Of a stretch of 36,150 nt of DNA, positions 1 through 9,941 are shown in pieces. Source of the DNA: an uncultured Alphaproteobacteria bacterium (GTDB taxonomy: Bacteria > Pseudomonadota > Alphaproteobacteria > Rhodospirillales > Rhodospirillaceae). The notes under the pieces are model-generated. The model was not told where the DNA came from, did not search any database, and saw only the letters and a list, made by a program, of their open reading frames with translations. Both the position numbers and the translations under genes were made by a program. Each line of letters begins with the position of its first letter. The first letter of the stretch is position 1. The stretch covers positions 1 through 36,150 of the forward strand of contig CACGTM010000012.1 of assembly GCA_902575965.1 (NCBI GenBank). Direction: 5' to 3'.

Positions 1-885
1 ACTAAAACTTTACATAAAAAAATTGATATACCTTTTTGGAATGGAGAAAGTATACCGGGAAAACTTCTTGTGTGGACTGAGCAAGGCCTTGGAGATGAAA
101 TTATTTTTGGGACAATCATCAATGACTTGATCAAAGATTTTAAAGACGTTAAAATTGCATGCTCAGAGAGAATGCAACCTATTTTTAAAAAAGCTTTTCC
201 ACAAAACCAAGTTATCCCAAGAGAAATTAATGGGATAGCATCAAAGCATTTAAGGGATATAAATTATCAAGCATCTCTAACCGAAGTTGCATCAATTTAC
301 AGGCCAAATGTAGAAAGCTTTAAGAGTGATGGCATTTATCTAAAATCAAATGAAAAAAAAACGGAAGAGCTAAAAGCAAAATATAGAAAAGGAAGAAAAA
401 TACCATTAATTGGAATATCTTGGAGATCATCTAACACTTTAGCACAAAATCAAAAAAGCATGCCCTTGATCAATTGGGAAAACATTATAAATCTATCTTC
501 GGCAGAATTTATATCCCTTCAATATGGTAACACCGATGCTGAAAAAAAATATTTTTATGAAAAGACAGGTATAGAATTAATTAGTGATAGTGAAATTATT
601 CCTGAAAAAAATTTTCAGGGTTTTATCAATCAAGTTCATGCAATGGATTTAGTAATCTCTGTTTCGAACACAACAGTTCATGTAGCTGGAGCCTTAGGCG
701 TCCCCACTTGGGCTATTATTGCAAAGGGGACAGGACGCCCATGGTATTGGTTTAATGGGCATGAGGAATGCTTGTGGTATAAGTCTGTTAAAATCTACAA
801 TCAAAGAAATAGTGGAGACTGGACAGAGCCAAGATTGAGAATAGAACAAGACCTTAATGACTGGAAAAAAGATTGGAAAAACTAG
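1..885 (+). CDS. TPR-linked GT-B glycosyltransferase-like protein, 5' truncated by window edge
   Basis: The reading frame is open from base 1, so the N-terminus, probably including a TPR array, lies outside the window. The visible 294 residues form a GT-B sugar-transferase domain. It has the family start motif LLVWTEQGLGDE (about residues 22-33), then IGISWRSS, LQYG, and the C-terminal block AMDLVISVSNTTVHVAGALG followed by WYWF and a Trp-Tyr motif. The SNTTxHxAGALG block resembles the donor-binding loop of GT9/heptosyltransferase-type enzymes. A GTG at 70 is an internal codon, not the start. The stop overlaps the next gene by 13 bp. The donor sugar and acceptor cannot be read from the sequence; by analogy with TPR-GT proteins such as FlmG it may glycosylate a protein. 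Confidence 0.85.
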   Translation, partial: TKTLHKKIDIPFWNGESIPGKLLVWTEQGLGDEIIFGTIINDLIKDFKDVKIACSERMQPIFKKAFPQNQVIPREINGIASKHLRDINYQASLTEVASIYRPNVESFKSDGIYLKSNEKKTEELKAKYRKGRKIPLIGISWRSSNTLAQNQKSMPLINWENIINLSSAEFISLQYGNTDAEKKYFYEKTGIELISDSEIIPEKNFQGFINQVHAMDLVISVSNTTVHVAGALGVPTWAIIAKGTGRPWYWFNGHEECLWYKSVKIYNQRNSGDWTEPRLRIEQDLNDWKKDWKN

Positions 886-3881
886 ATAATATTAAGAAAA
901 CCTTGCTTGAAAGAGCCATTAAATCTCACCAAACAGGGCAGCTTAGTGAGGCAGAGCTTCTATACAATAGCTATCTTTCTAATTACCCAAATGATCCTAA
1001 TGCGCTTCACTTGAGTGGTGTGCTGAATATACAACTAAAAAAGATAACAGAGGGTATTAATAGAATCAAAAATGCCATAAAAATAAAAAAAAATTTTCCC
1101 CAAGCACTATCTAATCTAGGTAAAATATTATGCGATATGGGAGATTATAAATCTGGAAGTTTAGCGTATTCTCAATCAGTACGGCAGAATAACAAAAATG
1201 AGTCTGTTTGGAACAGTTTAGCAATAAGTTTTTTTAATGATCAAAATTATTCCGCTGCTATAAATACAATAAACGAAGCAATAAAGTTACATCCACTTTC
1301 AGAATCACTTTATGATAACGGATGCCGATTTTATAAAAGAGAAAATAAAATAAATGAATGCTACCTTTTTGTTAAAGAGGGTTTAAAGAAATTACCTGAA
1401 AGCCCTCGCCTAAAAATGCATTATGCCCAATGCTGTTTTCTATTAAAAAAATTTGACCAGGCCTGGAAAGCTTATGAAATTAGGCTGGAAGAAAAAGAAA
1501 ACCCAAATCAAAATCCGTCATACCCTTTTCCCACATGGAACGGTGAGAATTTAAAAAATAAATCTTTTCTGATTTGGACAGAACAGGGCCCGGGTGAAGT
1601 GTTCCTTTGCTCATCAATGATCAAAAAAATCATTGATTTAACAGAAAAATGTTTAATTATTACCTCTAAACGTTTCATTGGAATTCTTCAAAGATCCTTC
1701 CCTAATGCAGAGATTTTGGATGGAGAAGAATTTTCTCCATCAAACAAAAATATTGATTACCAGAGCTCTACGATGAATCTTGGTAAGTATTTGATAAAAA
1801 AATTCAGTGACATAGAGTCATGCAAGGGGAATATAATACCAAACCCTGAGGTGACAAATAAACTAAGAAAAAGTTATCAATCAATCTCACCTGGCTCAAA
1901 ACTTGTTGGTATTTCCTGGAAGAGTATAGAATCTATTTACTCCAATAATAAAAACATAAATGTTACTGAAATTCTCCCTATTCTAAAAATACCAAACCTT
2001 ATATTTATAAATCTCCAATATGGGAATATTGATAAAGAACTAGTTGAGATAAAAAATAATGATATCAAATTTATTACAGATAAAAATATAGATCCTTTAA
2101 AAAACCTAGATGACCATGTAGCGCAAGTTGCAGCAATGGATTTAGTAATTACAACATCCAACACTACAGCTCACACAGCCGGGGCAATCGGGATAAAAAC
2201 CCTCTGCCTACTTCCTCACACTCTTGGAGAAGGGCTCTTATGGTATTGGTTTAAGGATATAGATAAGTCACCTTGGTACACCAATACAAAACTCTACAGA
2301 CAAAGAAAACATAATGAATGGTCTCAGCCATTAGGTGAGCTTGCAAATGATCTAATAGCGCACCTGCATCAAATTAATTTAATTGATAACCCTGGGGAAG
2401 TAGCAAAAAATCTTTCTGAATTATTCCTCAAAGCAAATAAAATAACCCCAGCAGGTATCTTAGCATTACTATCGATAAATTATGGCAAGAATGATGTAAG
2501 CTTATTTAGAACAGATGCAAGCTCAAAATCTACTGACGGGAAATACTCTAAAGCTTTGGATATTTTAAATAAAGCCCTATGCCTTCACAAGAATAATACT
2601 GACCTTCTCATAGACAAAGCAAATAATTTAACAAATCTATGCATGTATGATGAAGCATCCAAAACCCTTAAAGAGGCTCATGATATAGAAAAAGATAACT
2701 TTATCATCCTAAATAATTTAGCCTTAAGTAAAAGAAGAAATGGTAAAACACATGAGGCATTAAGAATATTTAAACAAATAAAACCTATGGAAAAAAACAA
2801 TGTAGCCATTAAATTATCAATGGCCGCTTGTTTGTCAGAAATAGGAGATTCTGAAAAAGCAATTGAAATATTTAATGAACTCATACATGAGAATGAAAAA
2901 TCATTTAAGGCAAAAACGTCTCTTGGTATGCATTGTTTAAAATATGGTAAACTAAAAGAAGGATGGCTTCTTCTCAAGAATAGACTTAATCTGGAAAGTG
3001 CAAATATAAATTATGATAATTTTCCATTTAGAATTTGGAATCAAGAAGAACTAAATGATAAAAAAATTCTTGTATGGACAGAACAAGGTATAGGTGAGGA
3101 AATACTCATTTCAACAATGATAAACGATGCAATAATAAAAACCAAATCTATAACACTCCTTTGCTCAGAAAGAATGATTCCCTTATATAAAAGAAGCTTT
3201 AAAAAAATAAATGTTATCGAAAGGAAAGAGCCGCTAGCACCTAAAGCACTTGATAGCTCATTAGACTATCAAATGTCTCTAAGCGATCTAGGTCTTCTTC
3301 TAAGACCTAACATACAAAGCTTTTCAGAAAAAAATAAACCGCCTCTAAAACCTAACAAAATATTAAAAGAAAAACTTAGAAAAAAATACAAAGAAGTAAC
3401 TAATTCTAAATTTCTTATTGGCATTTCTTGGGACAGTCAAACCCCAAAAATTGGTAAATTAAAGAGCATTAAACCACACTATTTCTCAACACTAGCAAAA
3501 AATAAAAAAATTAGACTTATCTCGCTGCAATACAATCCACATAAAGATGATCTAAATTTAATGAGAAAAGTATTTGGAAGTAATTTTTTTTATGATCACA
3601 AAATAGACCCACTTATCAACTTAGATAATTCAGCATCCCAAATCGCAGCTATGGACCTTGTTATAACTATTAGCAATACAACCGCGCACCTTGCAGGAGC
3701 ATTAGGAATTCCCACATTACTACTTCTTCCTAAAGGTACTGGGAGACATTGGTACTGGTTTAATGGACTAAAAAAGTCTCCATGGTATAATTCTATTCAA
3801 ATTTTTGAATGTGATTATGATTATGATTGGTCAAAACCTATCGAACTAATCCAAAATAAAATACAAGAGATAATCAGTTAA
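873..3881 (+). CDS. Double TPR-GT-TPR-GT fusion protein (two GT-B domains)
   Basis: This 1002-residue protein contains the whole TPR-GT architecture twice. A TPR array covers about residues 12-215. The first GT-B domain covers about 225-510, with IWTEQGPGE, VGISWKS, LQYG, SNTTAHTAGAIG and LWYWF. A second TPR array lies at about 565-715. The second GT-B domain runs from about 728 to the end, with VWTEQGIGEE, IGISWDS, LQY, SNTTAHLAGALG and HWYWF. In the first GT domain the usual G-L-G-D-E loop reads G-P-G-E-V, so that domain may have altered activity. The start is a TTG at 873 inside the previous gene (13-bp overlap); a TTG at 903 is an alternative, and neither has a strong ribosome binding site. 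It ends one base before the next gene, which suggests translational coupling. Function is inferred; the architecture is clear. Confidence 0.88.
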   Translation: MEKLDNIKKTLLERAIKSHQTGQLSEAELLYNSYLSNYPNDPNALHLSGVLNIQLKKITEGINRIKNAIKIKKNFPQALSNLGKILCDMGDYKSGSLAYSQSVRQNNKNESVWNSLAISFFNDQNYSAAINTINEAIKLHPLSESLYDNGCRFYKRENKINECYLFVKEGLKKLPESPRLKMHYAQCCFLLKKFDQAWKAYEIRLEEKENPNQNPSYPFPTWNGENLKNKSFLIWTEQGPGEVFLCSSMIKKIIDLTEKCLIITSKRFIGILQRSFPNAEILDGEEFSPSNKNIDYQSSTMNLGKYLIKKFSDIESCKGNIIPNPEVTNKLRKSYQSISPGSKLVGISWKSIESIYSNNKNINVTEILPILKIPNLIFINLQYGNIDKELVEIKNNDIKFITDKNIDPLKNLDDHVAQVAAMDLVITTSNTTAHTAGAIGIKTLCLLPHTLGEGLLWYWFKDIDKSPWYTNTKLYRQRKHNEWSQPLGELANDLIAHLHQINLIDNPGEVAKNLSELFLKANKITPAGILALLSINYGKNDVSLFRTDASSKSTDGKYSKALDILNKALCLHKNNTDLLIDKANNLTNLCMYDEASKTLKEAHDIEKDNFIILNNLALSKRRNGKTHEALRIFKQIKPMEKNNVAIKLSMAACLSEIGDSEKAIEIFNELIHENEKSFKAKTSLGMHCLKYGKLKEGWLLLKNRLNLESANINYDNFPFRIWNQEELNDKKILVWTEQGIGEEILISTMINDAIIKTKSITLLCSERMIPLYKRSFKKINVIERKEPLAPKALDSSLDYQMSLSDLGLLLRPNIQSFSEKNKPPLKPNKILKEKLRKKYKEVTNSKFLIGISWDSQTPKIGKLKSIKPHYFSTLAKNKKIRLISLQYNPHKDDLNLMRKVFGSNFFYDHKIDPLINLDNSASQIAAMDLVITISNTTAHLAGALGIPTLLLLPKGTGRHWYWFNGLKKSPWYNSIQIFECDYDYDWSKPIELIQNKIQEIIS

Positions 3882-3882
3882 A

Positions 3883-5475
3883 ATGTCAAACAATAATCTA
3901 GTAAGCACTAATCAGAAAAGCCCCCCAAACAAAATCAATGATAGAAACTTTATAGATACTATAGAAGCTTACAAAGATATCTTATCAAAGAATCATAATG
4001 ATATAGATGCAATTTTGGGAATAGGATTAGCCTTTGAGAAAATCAATGATTATAAAAATGCAGCCTTGTATTATGAAAAGGCATTAGGTTTAAAACCTGA
4101 AGATTCCAAAACTCTTCACAACCTAGGAAGAATTTATATTTTCTTAGATCAAAGCAGGGATGCAGAAAAAAAGATTAAAGAATCATTGCAGATTTCTCCT
4201 TCTTCAGAAGCAGCATGGTGTGATCTCGGCCTAAGCCAAATGCTTAATAAAGATTTTGACAGTGCAGAATTAAGCTTTAGAAATTCTATAAAACTTAATC
4301 CACGCTTCACAACTGCATATCATAATCTAGCTGAATGTTACCAACAGAGGTTTAAATATGAAGAAGCCATAAAAATGTTTTTAAATGCTTTAGAAATTAA
4401 TCCTAATCTTGAAAATACAATAGCGTCACTAGCAGAGACTTACGCAGATATATTTGAAACTGAAAAGGCATTAGATACACTTAATAAGCACATCGCAATG
4501 AACCCACAAAGCGTAACTTGTCGTCAGTCTCGTGCAATAATACTGCTAAAAGAAAAAGAATTTAATAAAGGCTTTCATGACTATGAATGGAGATTAAATC
4601 CCTCATCAAGCAATTTTATAGCAAGACCTTTTGCACAAAAACTCTGGAAGGGAGAAAATGAAAAAAGCAAAACACTTCTGATTTGGCTAGAACAAGGAGT
4701 TGGTGATGAAATTCTCTCATTAAATCTAGTTAAATATTTTTCAAAAAAAATAAATAACTTACTTATAGAATGTGACCCACGTCTTGAAAAGATACTTAGG
4801 AGATCATTCAAAAATATAGAAATATTTTCAAGGGTTGATGCGCCTTCGAAAAAAATAAAAGATACCGATTTTGTATGCCCTATATGGTCAGGTGCAAAAT
4901 TTTTTGACCTTGATAATAAATTTGAGACGCAAAAAAAACCTATACTAAAGCCAGATAAACTTAAGGAAGGTTTTTACAGGGAAAAATATAATAAACTGGG
5001 AAACGGAAAAAAAATAATAGGCATATCATGGTTTAGTGGAGGAAACTTTAGCCAACTTAAGACGCCTCCTTTAGAGTCATGGAAAAAACTTTTATCCCAT
5101 GAAGACATATTCTTCGTCTCTATTCAATATAACCCTTCAAAAAAAGATCTTAAAGTATTAGATAATTTTGCTCCTCATGGTATTTATTTTGATGATTCAC
5201 TTGATAATATTAATGATATTGATGAGATTGCGGCTCAAATTTGCTCCTTAGATGCAGTCGTAACAGTCAGTAATACTAATGCTCATCTAAGCGGTGCGCT
5301 TGGCAAACCAGTTGGAACAATTATTCCTTACTCCAGAGGGAGCTTCTGGTATTGGTTCAAAAATACTGAGGAATCTGCCTGGTATCCATCAATGACACTG
5401 TTTAGACAAAATAGCCCGGGAGACTGGGACTCAGCTATTGAAAAAAGTATCAACTGGGTGAGGAAAATAATATAA
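3883..5475 (+). CDS. TPR-GT-B glycosyltransferase-like protein
   Basis: The 530-residue protein has a TPR array (about residues 25-230; repeats such as AALYYEKALGLKPEDSKTLH and AELSFRNSIKLNPRFTTAYH). A GT-B domain follows from about residue 263, with LLIWLEQGVGDEI, IGISWFSGG, IQYNPS, VSNTNAHLSGALG and FWYWF, and a final region with AWYP and LFRQ. WLEQ replaces the usual WTEQ, and CSLDAVV replaces AAMDLVI, so this copy is diverged but keeps the conserved His and the GT loops. ATG 3883 lies one base after the preceding stop. The gene belongs to the + strand TPR-GT run and is probably co-transcribed with it. Acceptor and donor are unknown. Confidence 0.87.
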   Translation: MSNNNLVSTNQKSPPNKINDRNFIDTIEAYKDILSKNHNDIDAILGIGLAFEKINDYKNAALYYEKALGLKPEDSKTLHNLGRIYIFLDQSRDAEKKIKESLQISPSSEAAWCDLGLSQMLNKDFDSAELSFRNSIKLNPRFTTAYHNLAECYQQRFKYEEAIKMFLNALEINPNLENTIASLAETYADIFETEKALDTLNKHIAMNPQSVTCRQSRAIILLKEKEFNKGFHDYEWRLNPSSSNFIARPFAQKLWKGENEKSKTLLIWLEQGVGDEILSLNLVKYFSKKINNLLIECDPRLEKILRRSFKNIEIFSRVDAPSKKIKDTDFVCPIWSGAKFFDLDNKFETQKKPILKPDKLKEGFYREKYNKLGNGKKIIGISWFSGGNFSQLKTPPLESWKKLLSHEDIFFVSIQYNPSKKDLKVLDNFAPHGIYFDDSLDNINDIDEIAAQICSLDAVVTVSNTNAHLSGALGKPVGTIIPYSRGSFWYWFKNTEESAWYPSMTLFRQNSPGDWDSAIEKSINWVRKII

Positions 5476-5521
5476 TGAAGCTCACACCCTTTAGTAAGAT
5501 AAAAGATGAGAGAAAATAATA

Positions 5522-6211
5522 ATGATTAAAGCATTCATAGGATATGATAGCAGAGAGACTGTTGCCTTTCATGTTCTTTCACACAGCATACATAGCAGAG
5601 CCACCACACCTGTTGAGATTGCGCCATTAATGTTATCTCAATTGTCTAAAATTTTTTCCAGAGAAAAACACCCTCTGCAGTCAACAGACTTTTCATTTTC
5701 TAGGTTTTTGGTCCCTTACTTGTCAAACTATTCTGGCTGGTCAATGTTTTGCGATTGTGACATGCTAATGATAGATGATATTTCTAACCTTTGGTCACAA
5801 AGAAACGAAAAGTTTGCTGTGCAAGTTGTAAAGCACGATCACAAGCCAACTGAAGACAGTAAATTTCTTGATCAGCCTCAGAGTAAATATGAAAAGAAAA
5901 ATTGGTCGAGTGTTATTTTATTCAATAACTCCAAGTGTAAAGCCCTGACTAAGGAGTACGTAAATAATGCGTCGGGCCTAGAACTGCATCAATTTAAGTG
6001 GCTTGAGAATGATAGTCTCATCGGCGAACTTCCGCCAAGATGGAATCATCTTGTAGACTATGATCTCACCTTACCAAAAGAAGAACTTTCATTGCTTCAT
6101 TTTACTAAAGGGGGACCATATTTTAGTGATTACAAAAATTGCAGTTACTCAGATCTTTGGTTCGAAGAACATGATAAAATGATATATGCTGGTAGCGATC
6201 ACATTAGCTAA
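5522..6211 (+). CDS. GT-A fold glycosyltransferase with DxD motif
   Basis: This 229-residue protein has no TPR and no membrane segment. It begins with a beta-strand, MIKAFIGYDSRE, typical of small GT8-like nucleotide-sugar transferases. It carries the metal/nucleotide-sugar motif D78-C-D80 in MFCDCDMLMIDD, and later an HFTKGGPYF segment like the C-terminal metal-binding His region of such enzymes. The likely reaction is transfer of a sugar from a UDP- or GDP-sugar to an acceptor, in the cytoplasm. ATG 5522 follows a purine-rich GAGAGAAAA. It lies 46 bp after one TPR-GT gene and 20 bp before the next, so it is probably in the same operon. It may supply or extend a glycan used by the neighbours. 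The fold assignment is good; the substrate is unknown. Confidence 0.8.
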   Translation: MIKAFIGYDSRETVAFHVLSHSIHSRATTPVEIAPLMLSQLSKIFSREKHPLQSTDFSFSRFLVPYLSNYSGWSMFCDCDMLMIDDISNLWSQRNEKFAVQVVKHDHKPTEDSKFLDQPQSKYEKKNWSSVILFNNSKCKALTKEYVNNASGLELHQFKWLENDSLIGELPPRWNHLVDYDLTLPKEELSLLHFTKGGPYFSDYKNCSYSDLWFEEHDKMIYAGSDHIS

Positions 6212-6231
6212 ATCCATCAAAGTAAAATCTT

Positions 6232-7905
6232 ATGCGCGGAAACACCGTAAATAATTCTAATAAAGATGTCTATTTAAAGGCAGCTATTGAAGCTCATCAA
6301 AAGGGTAACCTTCAAGTAGCAAAGGAAATATATAGGGCAATACTTAGCCAAGACCCAAAGAATAGTGAGTCAATTTTTAGACTTGGCACAATGGCACTTC
6401 AACTAAATCAATATGAAAAAGCAGCTGAATATATTGGCAAAGCGATAAAAATAGGCCCCCCAAGAATTTCTATGTATATTAACCAAGGAGCTGCATTAAA
6501 GCATTTAGATCAACATGAACGGGCCATAAAAGCATATAACAAAGCATTAAAAATAGATAAACATTCAGTTGATGCTCTTTTTAACAAAGGTTGTGTATTA
6601 CAAGCGCAAAATAAATTTGATAAAGCAAAAGACCTATACCTAAAAGCTCTTTCCATAAATAGTGATGATGCTGAAATATGGATAAATTTAGGGTCAGTCG
6701 AAAAAGAGCTAGGTGATAATAAAAGGGCTATTTACTCATTTGAAAAAGCAGGAGAATTAAACCCTAAGCTTGGCGCTGTATATAGCAATATTGGAGCAAT
6801 CTTGTTTGAGGAGGGCTTAGAAAAAACAGGATTAAAACTCGTTGAAAAAGCAATAGAACTTGAACCAAAAAATTCAAAATATCTTTACGACATGAGCACA
6901 TTTTGGCTTGCTCGAGGTGACCTTGAAAGAGGATGGAAAGATTATGAAAAAAGATTTCTACATAGCAAAATATCTAAAGGACGCCGTCCTCCAGCACCAC
7001 CCCCCTACTGGGAGGGTCAAGATCTTACTGAACTTAAAGATAAGAATATTCTTTTCTGGACAGAGCAAGGACTTGGGGAAGAACTCATAAGTTCTAGTGT
7101 AATCCCAAAGCTAATAAAAAAAGGACTCAAATTTTCAATTGAGTGTACATCAAAACTAGTTCCTATTTTGTCTAAGACTTATCCTCATATAAATTTTTAT
7201 TCATGGGAAGAACATGAGGAATTAATTAGAAACAAAAAGGATGAAATTGATTATCAATACCCCTTATTGAGTACCTTAAAATTTTTCTTTAAACAACATG
7301 AGCAAATTAATTACGGCAGGACATTAATAAAACCAGATATAAAAAAAACAAATCTTTTAAGAAAAAAGTACAAAGAACTTGCTCAGGGAAGAAGAATCAT
7401 AGGCATTTCATGGAAAAGTACCAGTATGACTTTTGGGACTGATAAAACCATCCCTCTAAAAGAGTGGGATAGTATCATTAACAAAAAAGATATTTTTTGT
7501 GTAAATTTACAATATGGAGAATGCCAGAAGGAAATAAATAGTTTCAATAATAAATTCGGATCAGATATATATTTTGACAATAGCATAAAACCTCTTGAAG
7601 AACTTGAGACAGCCTTTGCCCAAATAGCAGCAATGGATTTAGTTATATCAATTTCTAACAGTAATATCCATTTTGCAGGATCAATGGGTATTCCAACATT
7701 TTCGATAATACCCCGGTCAAAAGGGTTAATATGGTACTGGTTTACAAAAGGGACACACAGCCCCTGGTATCCTTCTGTCCGTCTTTTTAGGGAGACATCT
7801 CCCCCTGATACCGGAACACCTTGGTGGCCAACGGTTATTGATAATGTTGATAAAGAGCTATCTGTCTGGCTCAAGAAACCTCTTGAACCACGAATAGATT
7901 CCTAA
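6232..7905 (+). CDS. TPR-GT-B glycosyltransferase-like protein; 3' end lies in the 815-bp repeat
   Basis: The 557-residue protein has about six TPRs (residues about 12-235) and then a GT-B domain from about 270. The GT domain shows ILFWTEQGLGEE, IGISWKSTS, LQYGE, ISNSNIHFAGSMG and WYWF. Its last 57 codons, from the WYWF motif to the stop, are identical in DNA to the end of the next gene, because both lie in copies of the perfect direct repeat. The TAA stop shares its last A with the ATG of the following gene (TAATG), the usual sign of translational coupling. The conserved loop reads SNSNIH rather than SNTTAH. The start at ATG 6232 has no clear Shine-Dalgarno sequence but places the first TPR right after it. 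The acceptor is unknown. Confidence 0.87.
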   Translation: MRGNTVNNSNKDVYLKAAIEAHQKGNLQVAKEIYRAILSQDPKNSESIFRLGTMALQLNQYEKAAEYIGKAIKIGPPRISMYINQGAALKHLDQHERAIKAYNKALKIDKHSVDALFNKGCVLQAQNKFDKAKDLYLKALSINSDDAEIWINLGSVEKELGDNKRAIYSFEKAGELNPKLGAVYSNIGAILFEEGLEKTGLKLVEKAIELEPKNSKYLYDMSTFWLARGDLERGWKDYEKRFLHSKISKGRRPPAPPPYWEGQDLTELKDKNILFWTEQGLGEELISSSVIPKLIKKGLKFSIECTSKLVPILSKTYPHINFYSWEEHEELIRNKKDEIDYQYPLLSTLKFFFKQHEQINYGRTLIKPDIKKTNLLRKKYKELAQGRRIIGISWKSTSMTFGTDKTIPLKEWDSIINKKDIFCVNLQYGECQKEINSFNNKFGSDIYFDNSIKPLEELETAFAQIAAMDLVISISNSNIHFAGSMGIPTFSIIPRSKGLIWYWFTKGTHSPWYPSVRLFRETSPPDTGTPWWPTVIDNVDKELSVWLKKPLEPRIDS

Positions 7906-8546
7906 TGTCAACGCAGCAAGAAATAATTTCCCTTTTAGATCAAGCGGTTAAAATGCATCAAGCAAACCGACTTAAGGAAGCTGAAAATCTATATAAAAAA
8001 GTTCTCACCTTGTCCCCTCGACAATATGACGCACTTAACCTCTTAGGTGTCTTAGCCCATCAGAGTGGAAACAATGATCAAGCAATAGACTTATTTGATC
8101 AGGCCATTGCTGCATCACCAAACCTTGCCTCAGCTCACTTTAATAAAGGAAATGTCCTCTATGGTAATAAACAACTGGAAGAATCGGTAAGTTGCTACAA
8201 AACTGCCCTTACCTACGATCCACAATCGCAAGATGCTCTTCTCAATCTTGGTGTGATACTTCAGGAACAAGAAAAAACAGGAGAAGCTCTGAGTATATTT
8301 TTAAAATTAATAAAGATTGCGCCTAATAACCCTAAGGCGCATTACAACAAAGGAAAGTGCCTACATGCGACAGGCAACCTTAAGGATGCTGAAAAATCCC
8401 TTAAGGACGCTCTGAAACTAGACCCAGAAAATGCAGACTGCTGCTTTGCCCTAGCAACAGTGAAGGAAGAGCTTCATCAAAATGAGGAAGCAATTAAATA
8501 CATTCAAAAAGCAATTAAAATTAAACCCGACTGGGCACAAGCGTAT
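7732..8546 (+). repeat. 815-bp perfect direct repeat, copy 1
   Basis: This copy starts at TGGTACTGG in the WYWF codons of the upstream TPR-GT and ends at the codons for the DWAQAY segment of the downstream TPR-GT. It matches 9768-10582 at a constant offset of 2036 bp, with no difference found on reading both copies. The flanking bases differ at both ends (A versus T before it, C versus T after it). It spans the last 174 bp of one gene, the TAATG junction and the first 642 bp of the next. Confidence 0.96.
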
Positions 8547-9941
8547 CTTATTCAAATAAGAATTCTAAAAAAAACAGACTCCAATGAACAAGCCTTAGTT
8601 ACTGCTAACAATGCTGTTAAAAATTCTAACAGGTCCCCCCTGTCCTTAATTTGCCTAGCTTGGGCTCAGGGTAATAATTTTGACCATTTAATTGAAGAAA
8701 TTCATAATAATAATCAGCTAGACCATAATGAACTAATAGCTCTATCCAACATAGCCAGAGATACTATTGGCTCTTGGCCAGCCATAAGACTTTTGAATCA
8801 ATCAATCAGTATTCGGGAAACAGAGGTTGCATTAAATAATCTTGGAGCCAATTTTGATGATCTAAGTTTATTTTCTAGTGCACGTGTTTGCTATGAATTA
8901 GCGGTGAGACTTAATAGAGACTATTTAAAAACGCTAAAGTCTTATGGTTGTGCACTATTAAGAAATACTCAGCTAGAAGAAGGCTGGGATATTCTTTCAG
9001 AAAGAATATATAACAAGAATTTCTCCGGCCTTAGACCTGGAAATACCCCAATCTGGAAAGGAGAAGACATCTCAAAGAAAACACTCTATGTGTTTTTTGA
9101 GGAAGGTCTGGGAGAACATATACTCCAAGCAAGCATGATTGGCTCTATAATTCCATCTGCAAAAAAATGCATAGTAGAATGCGCAAGAAGACTCGTTCCA
9201 ATTATTAAAAGGTCATACCCAAATGCTCAGGTTATATCCGGAACTGAAAAAAAAGATGTCCTTGATGCCCTAAAAGAAGCTGACTATCAAATACCAGGAA
9301 TTAATTTAGGTAGCCACACGCGAAGAGACTTAAAGAGCTTCCCTCAAAAACAATCTGGTTTTCTATCCGCAAACAAAGAAATATCAGATAAATTCAGGAA
9401 TAAATATAAGGCAATGGCAAATGGCAAACGTATCATTGGAGTAAATTGGATAAGTGGAAGCTCTAACCATGGAAAGTACAAATCAATAGACCTTAATGAA
9501 TTATTACCTATTATTGAAAAACAAGACGTTTTTCCAGTAAGTCTTCAATATGGACCTGTGTCTGAAGAATTAAAAAAATTTGCAATTAAGACAGGACATG
9601 AAATTTACTTTGACGATAGCTTTGATCAAATCAAAGATTTAGAGCAATTCTTCGGACAAATTAATGCAATGGATCTTGTTGTTTCAATATCTGGTACAAC
9701 TGTTCATGCCGCTGGCTCACTTGGTGTCCCAACCTGGATGATGATCCCCAGTGGTCGCGGGGCACTTTGGTACTGGTTTACAAAAGGGACACACAGCCCC
9801 TGGTATCCTTCTGTCCGTCTTTTTAGGGAGACATCTCCCCCTGATACCGGAACACCTTGGTGGCCAACGGTTATTGATAATGTTGATAAAGAGCTATCTG
9901 TCTGGCTCAAGAAACCTCTTGAACCACGAATAGATTCCTAA
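7905..9941 (+). CDS. TPR-GT-B glycosyltransferase-like protein with long TPR array; bounded by repeat copies at both ends
   Basis: The 678-residue protein has an N-terminal TPR array whose first 214 residues are identical to those of the next gene. A less regular helical TPR-like region follows (about 215-375), then a GT-B domain from about 390. The first GT motif is degenerate: VFFEEGLGEH instead of VWTEQGLGDE. The second is IGVNWISGSS, followed by LQYG, SISGTTVHAAGSLG and WYWF. Its C-terminus is identical to that of the gene before it. Both ends are therefore shared and only the middle (8547-9767) is private, which suggests a mosaic made by recombination. Start and stop are both in TAATG overlaps. 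The degenerate first motif may mean changed donor binding or weak activity. Confidence 0.87.
   Translation: MSTQQEIISLLDQAVKMHQANRLKEAENLYKKVLTLSPRQYDALNLLGVLAHQSGNNDQAIDLFDQAIAASPNLASAHFNKGNVLYGNKQLEESVSCYKTALTYDPQSQDALLNLGVILQEQEKTGEALSIFLKLIKIAPNNPKAHYNKGKCLHATGNLKDAEKSLKDALKLDPENADCCFALATVKEELHQNEEAIKYIQKAIKIKPDWAQAYLIQIRILKKTDSNEQALVTANNAVKNSNRSPLSLICLAWAQGNNFDHLIEEIHNNNQLDHNELIALSNIARDTIGSWPAIRLLNQSISIRETEVALNNLGANFDDLSLFSSARVCYELAVRLNRDYLKTLKSYGCALLRNTQLEEGWDILSERIYNKNFSGLRPGNTPIWKGEDISKKTLYVFFEEGLGEHILQASMIGSIIPSAKKCIVECARRLVPIIKRSYPNAQVISGTEKKDVLDALKEADYQIPGINLGSHTRRDLKSFPQKQSGFLSANKEISDKFRNKYKAMANGKRIIGVNWISGSSNHGKYKSIDLNELLPIIEKQDVFPVSLQYGPVSEELKKFAIKTGHEIYFDDSFDQIKDLEQFFGQINAMDLVVSISGTTVHAAGSLGVPTWMMIPSGRGALWYWFTKGTHSPWYPSVRLFRETSPPDTGTPWWPTVIDNVDKELSVWLKKPLEPRIDS

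Noticed and set aside
2300-2560. Possible gene boundary between the two TPR-GT units of the 873-3881 gene.
   Set aside because: The frame stays open without a stop and the linker encodes ordinary helical sequence, so one fused protein is the simpler reading.
7383-7874. Minus-strand open frame, with a matching one at 9704-9910.
   Set aside because: Both lie antisense to TPR-GT 3' ends. Their identity is due only to the 815-bp repeat, and neither has a start signal or domain.
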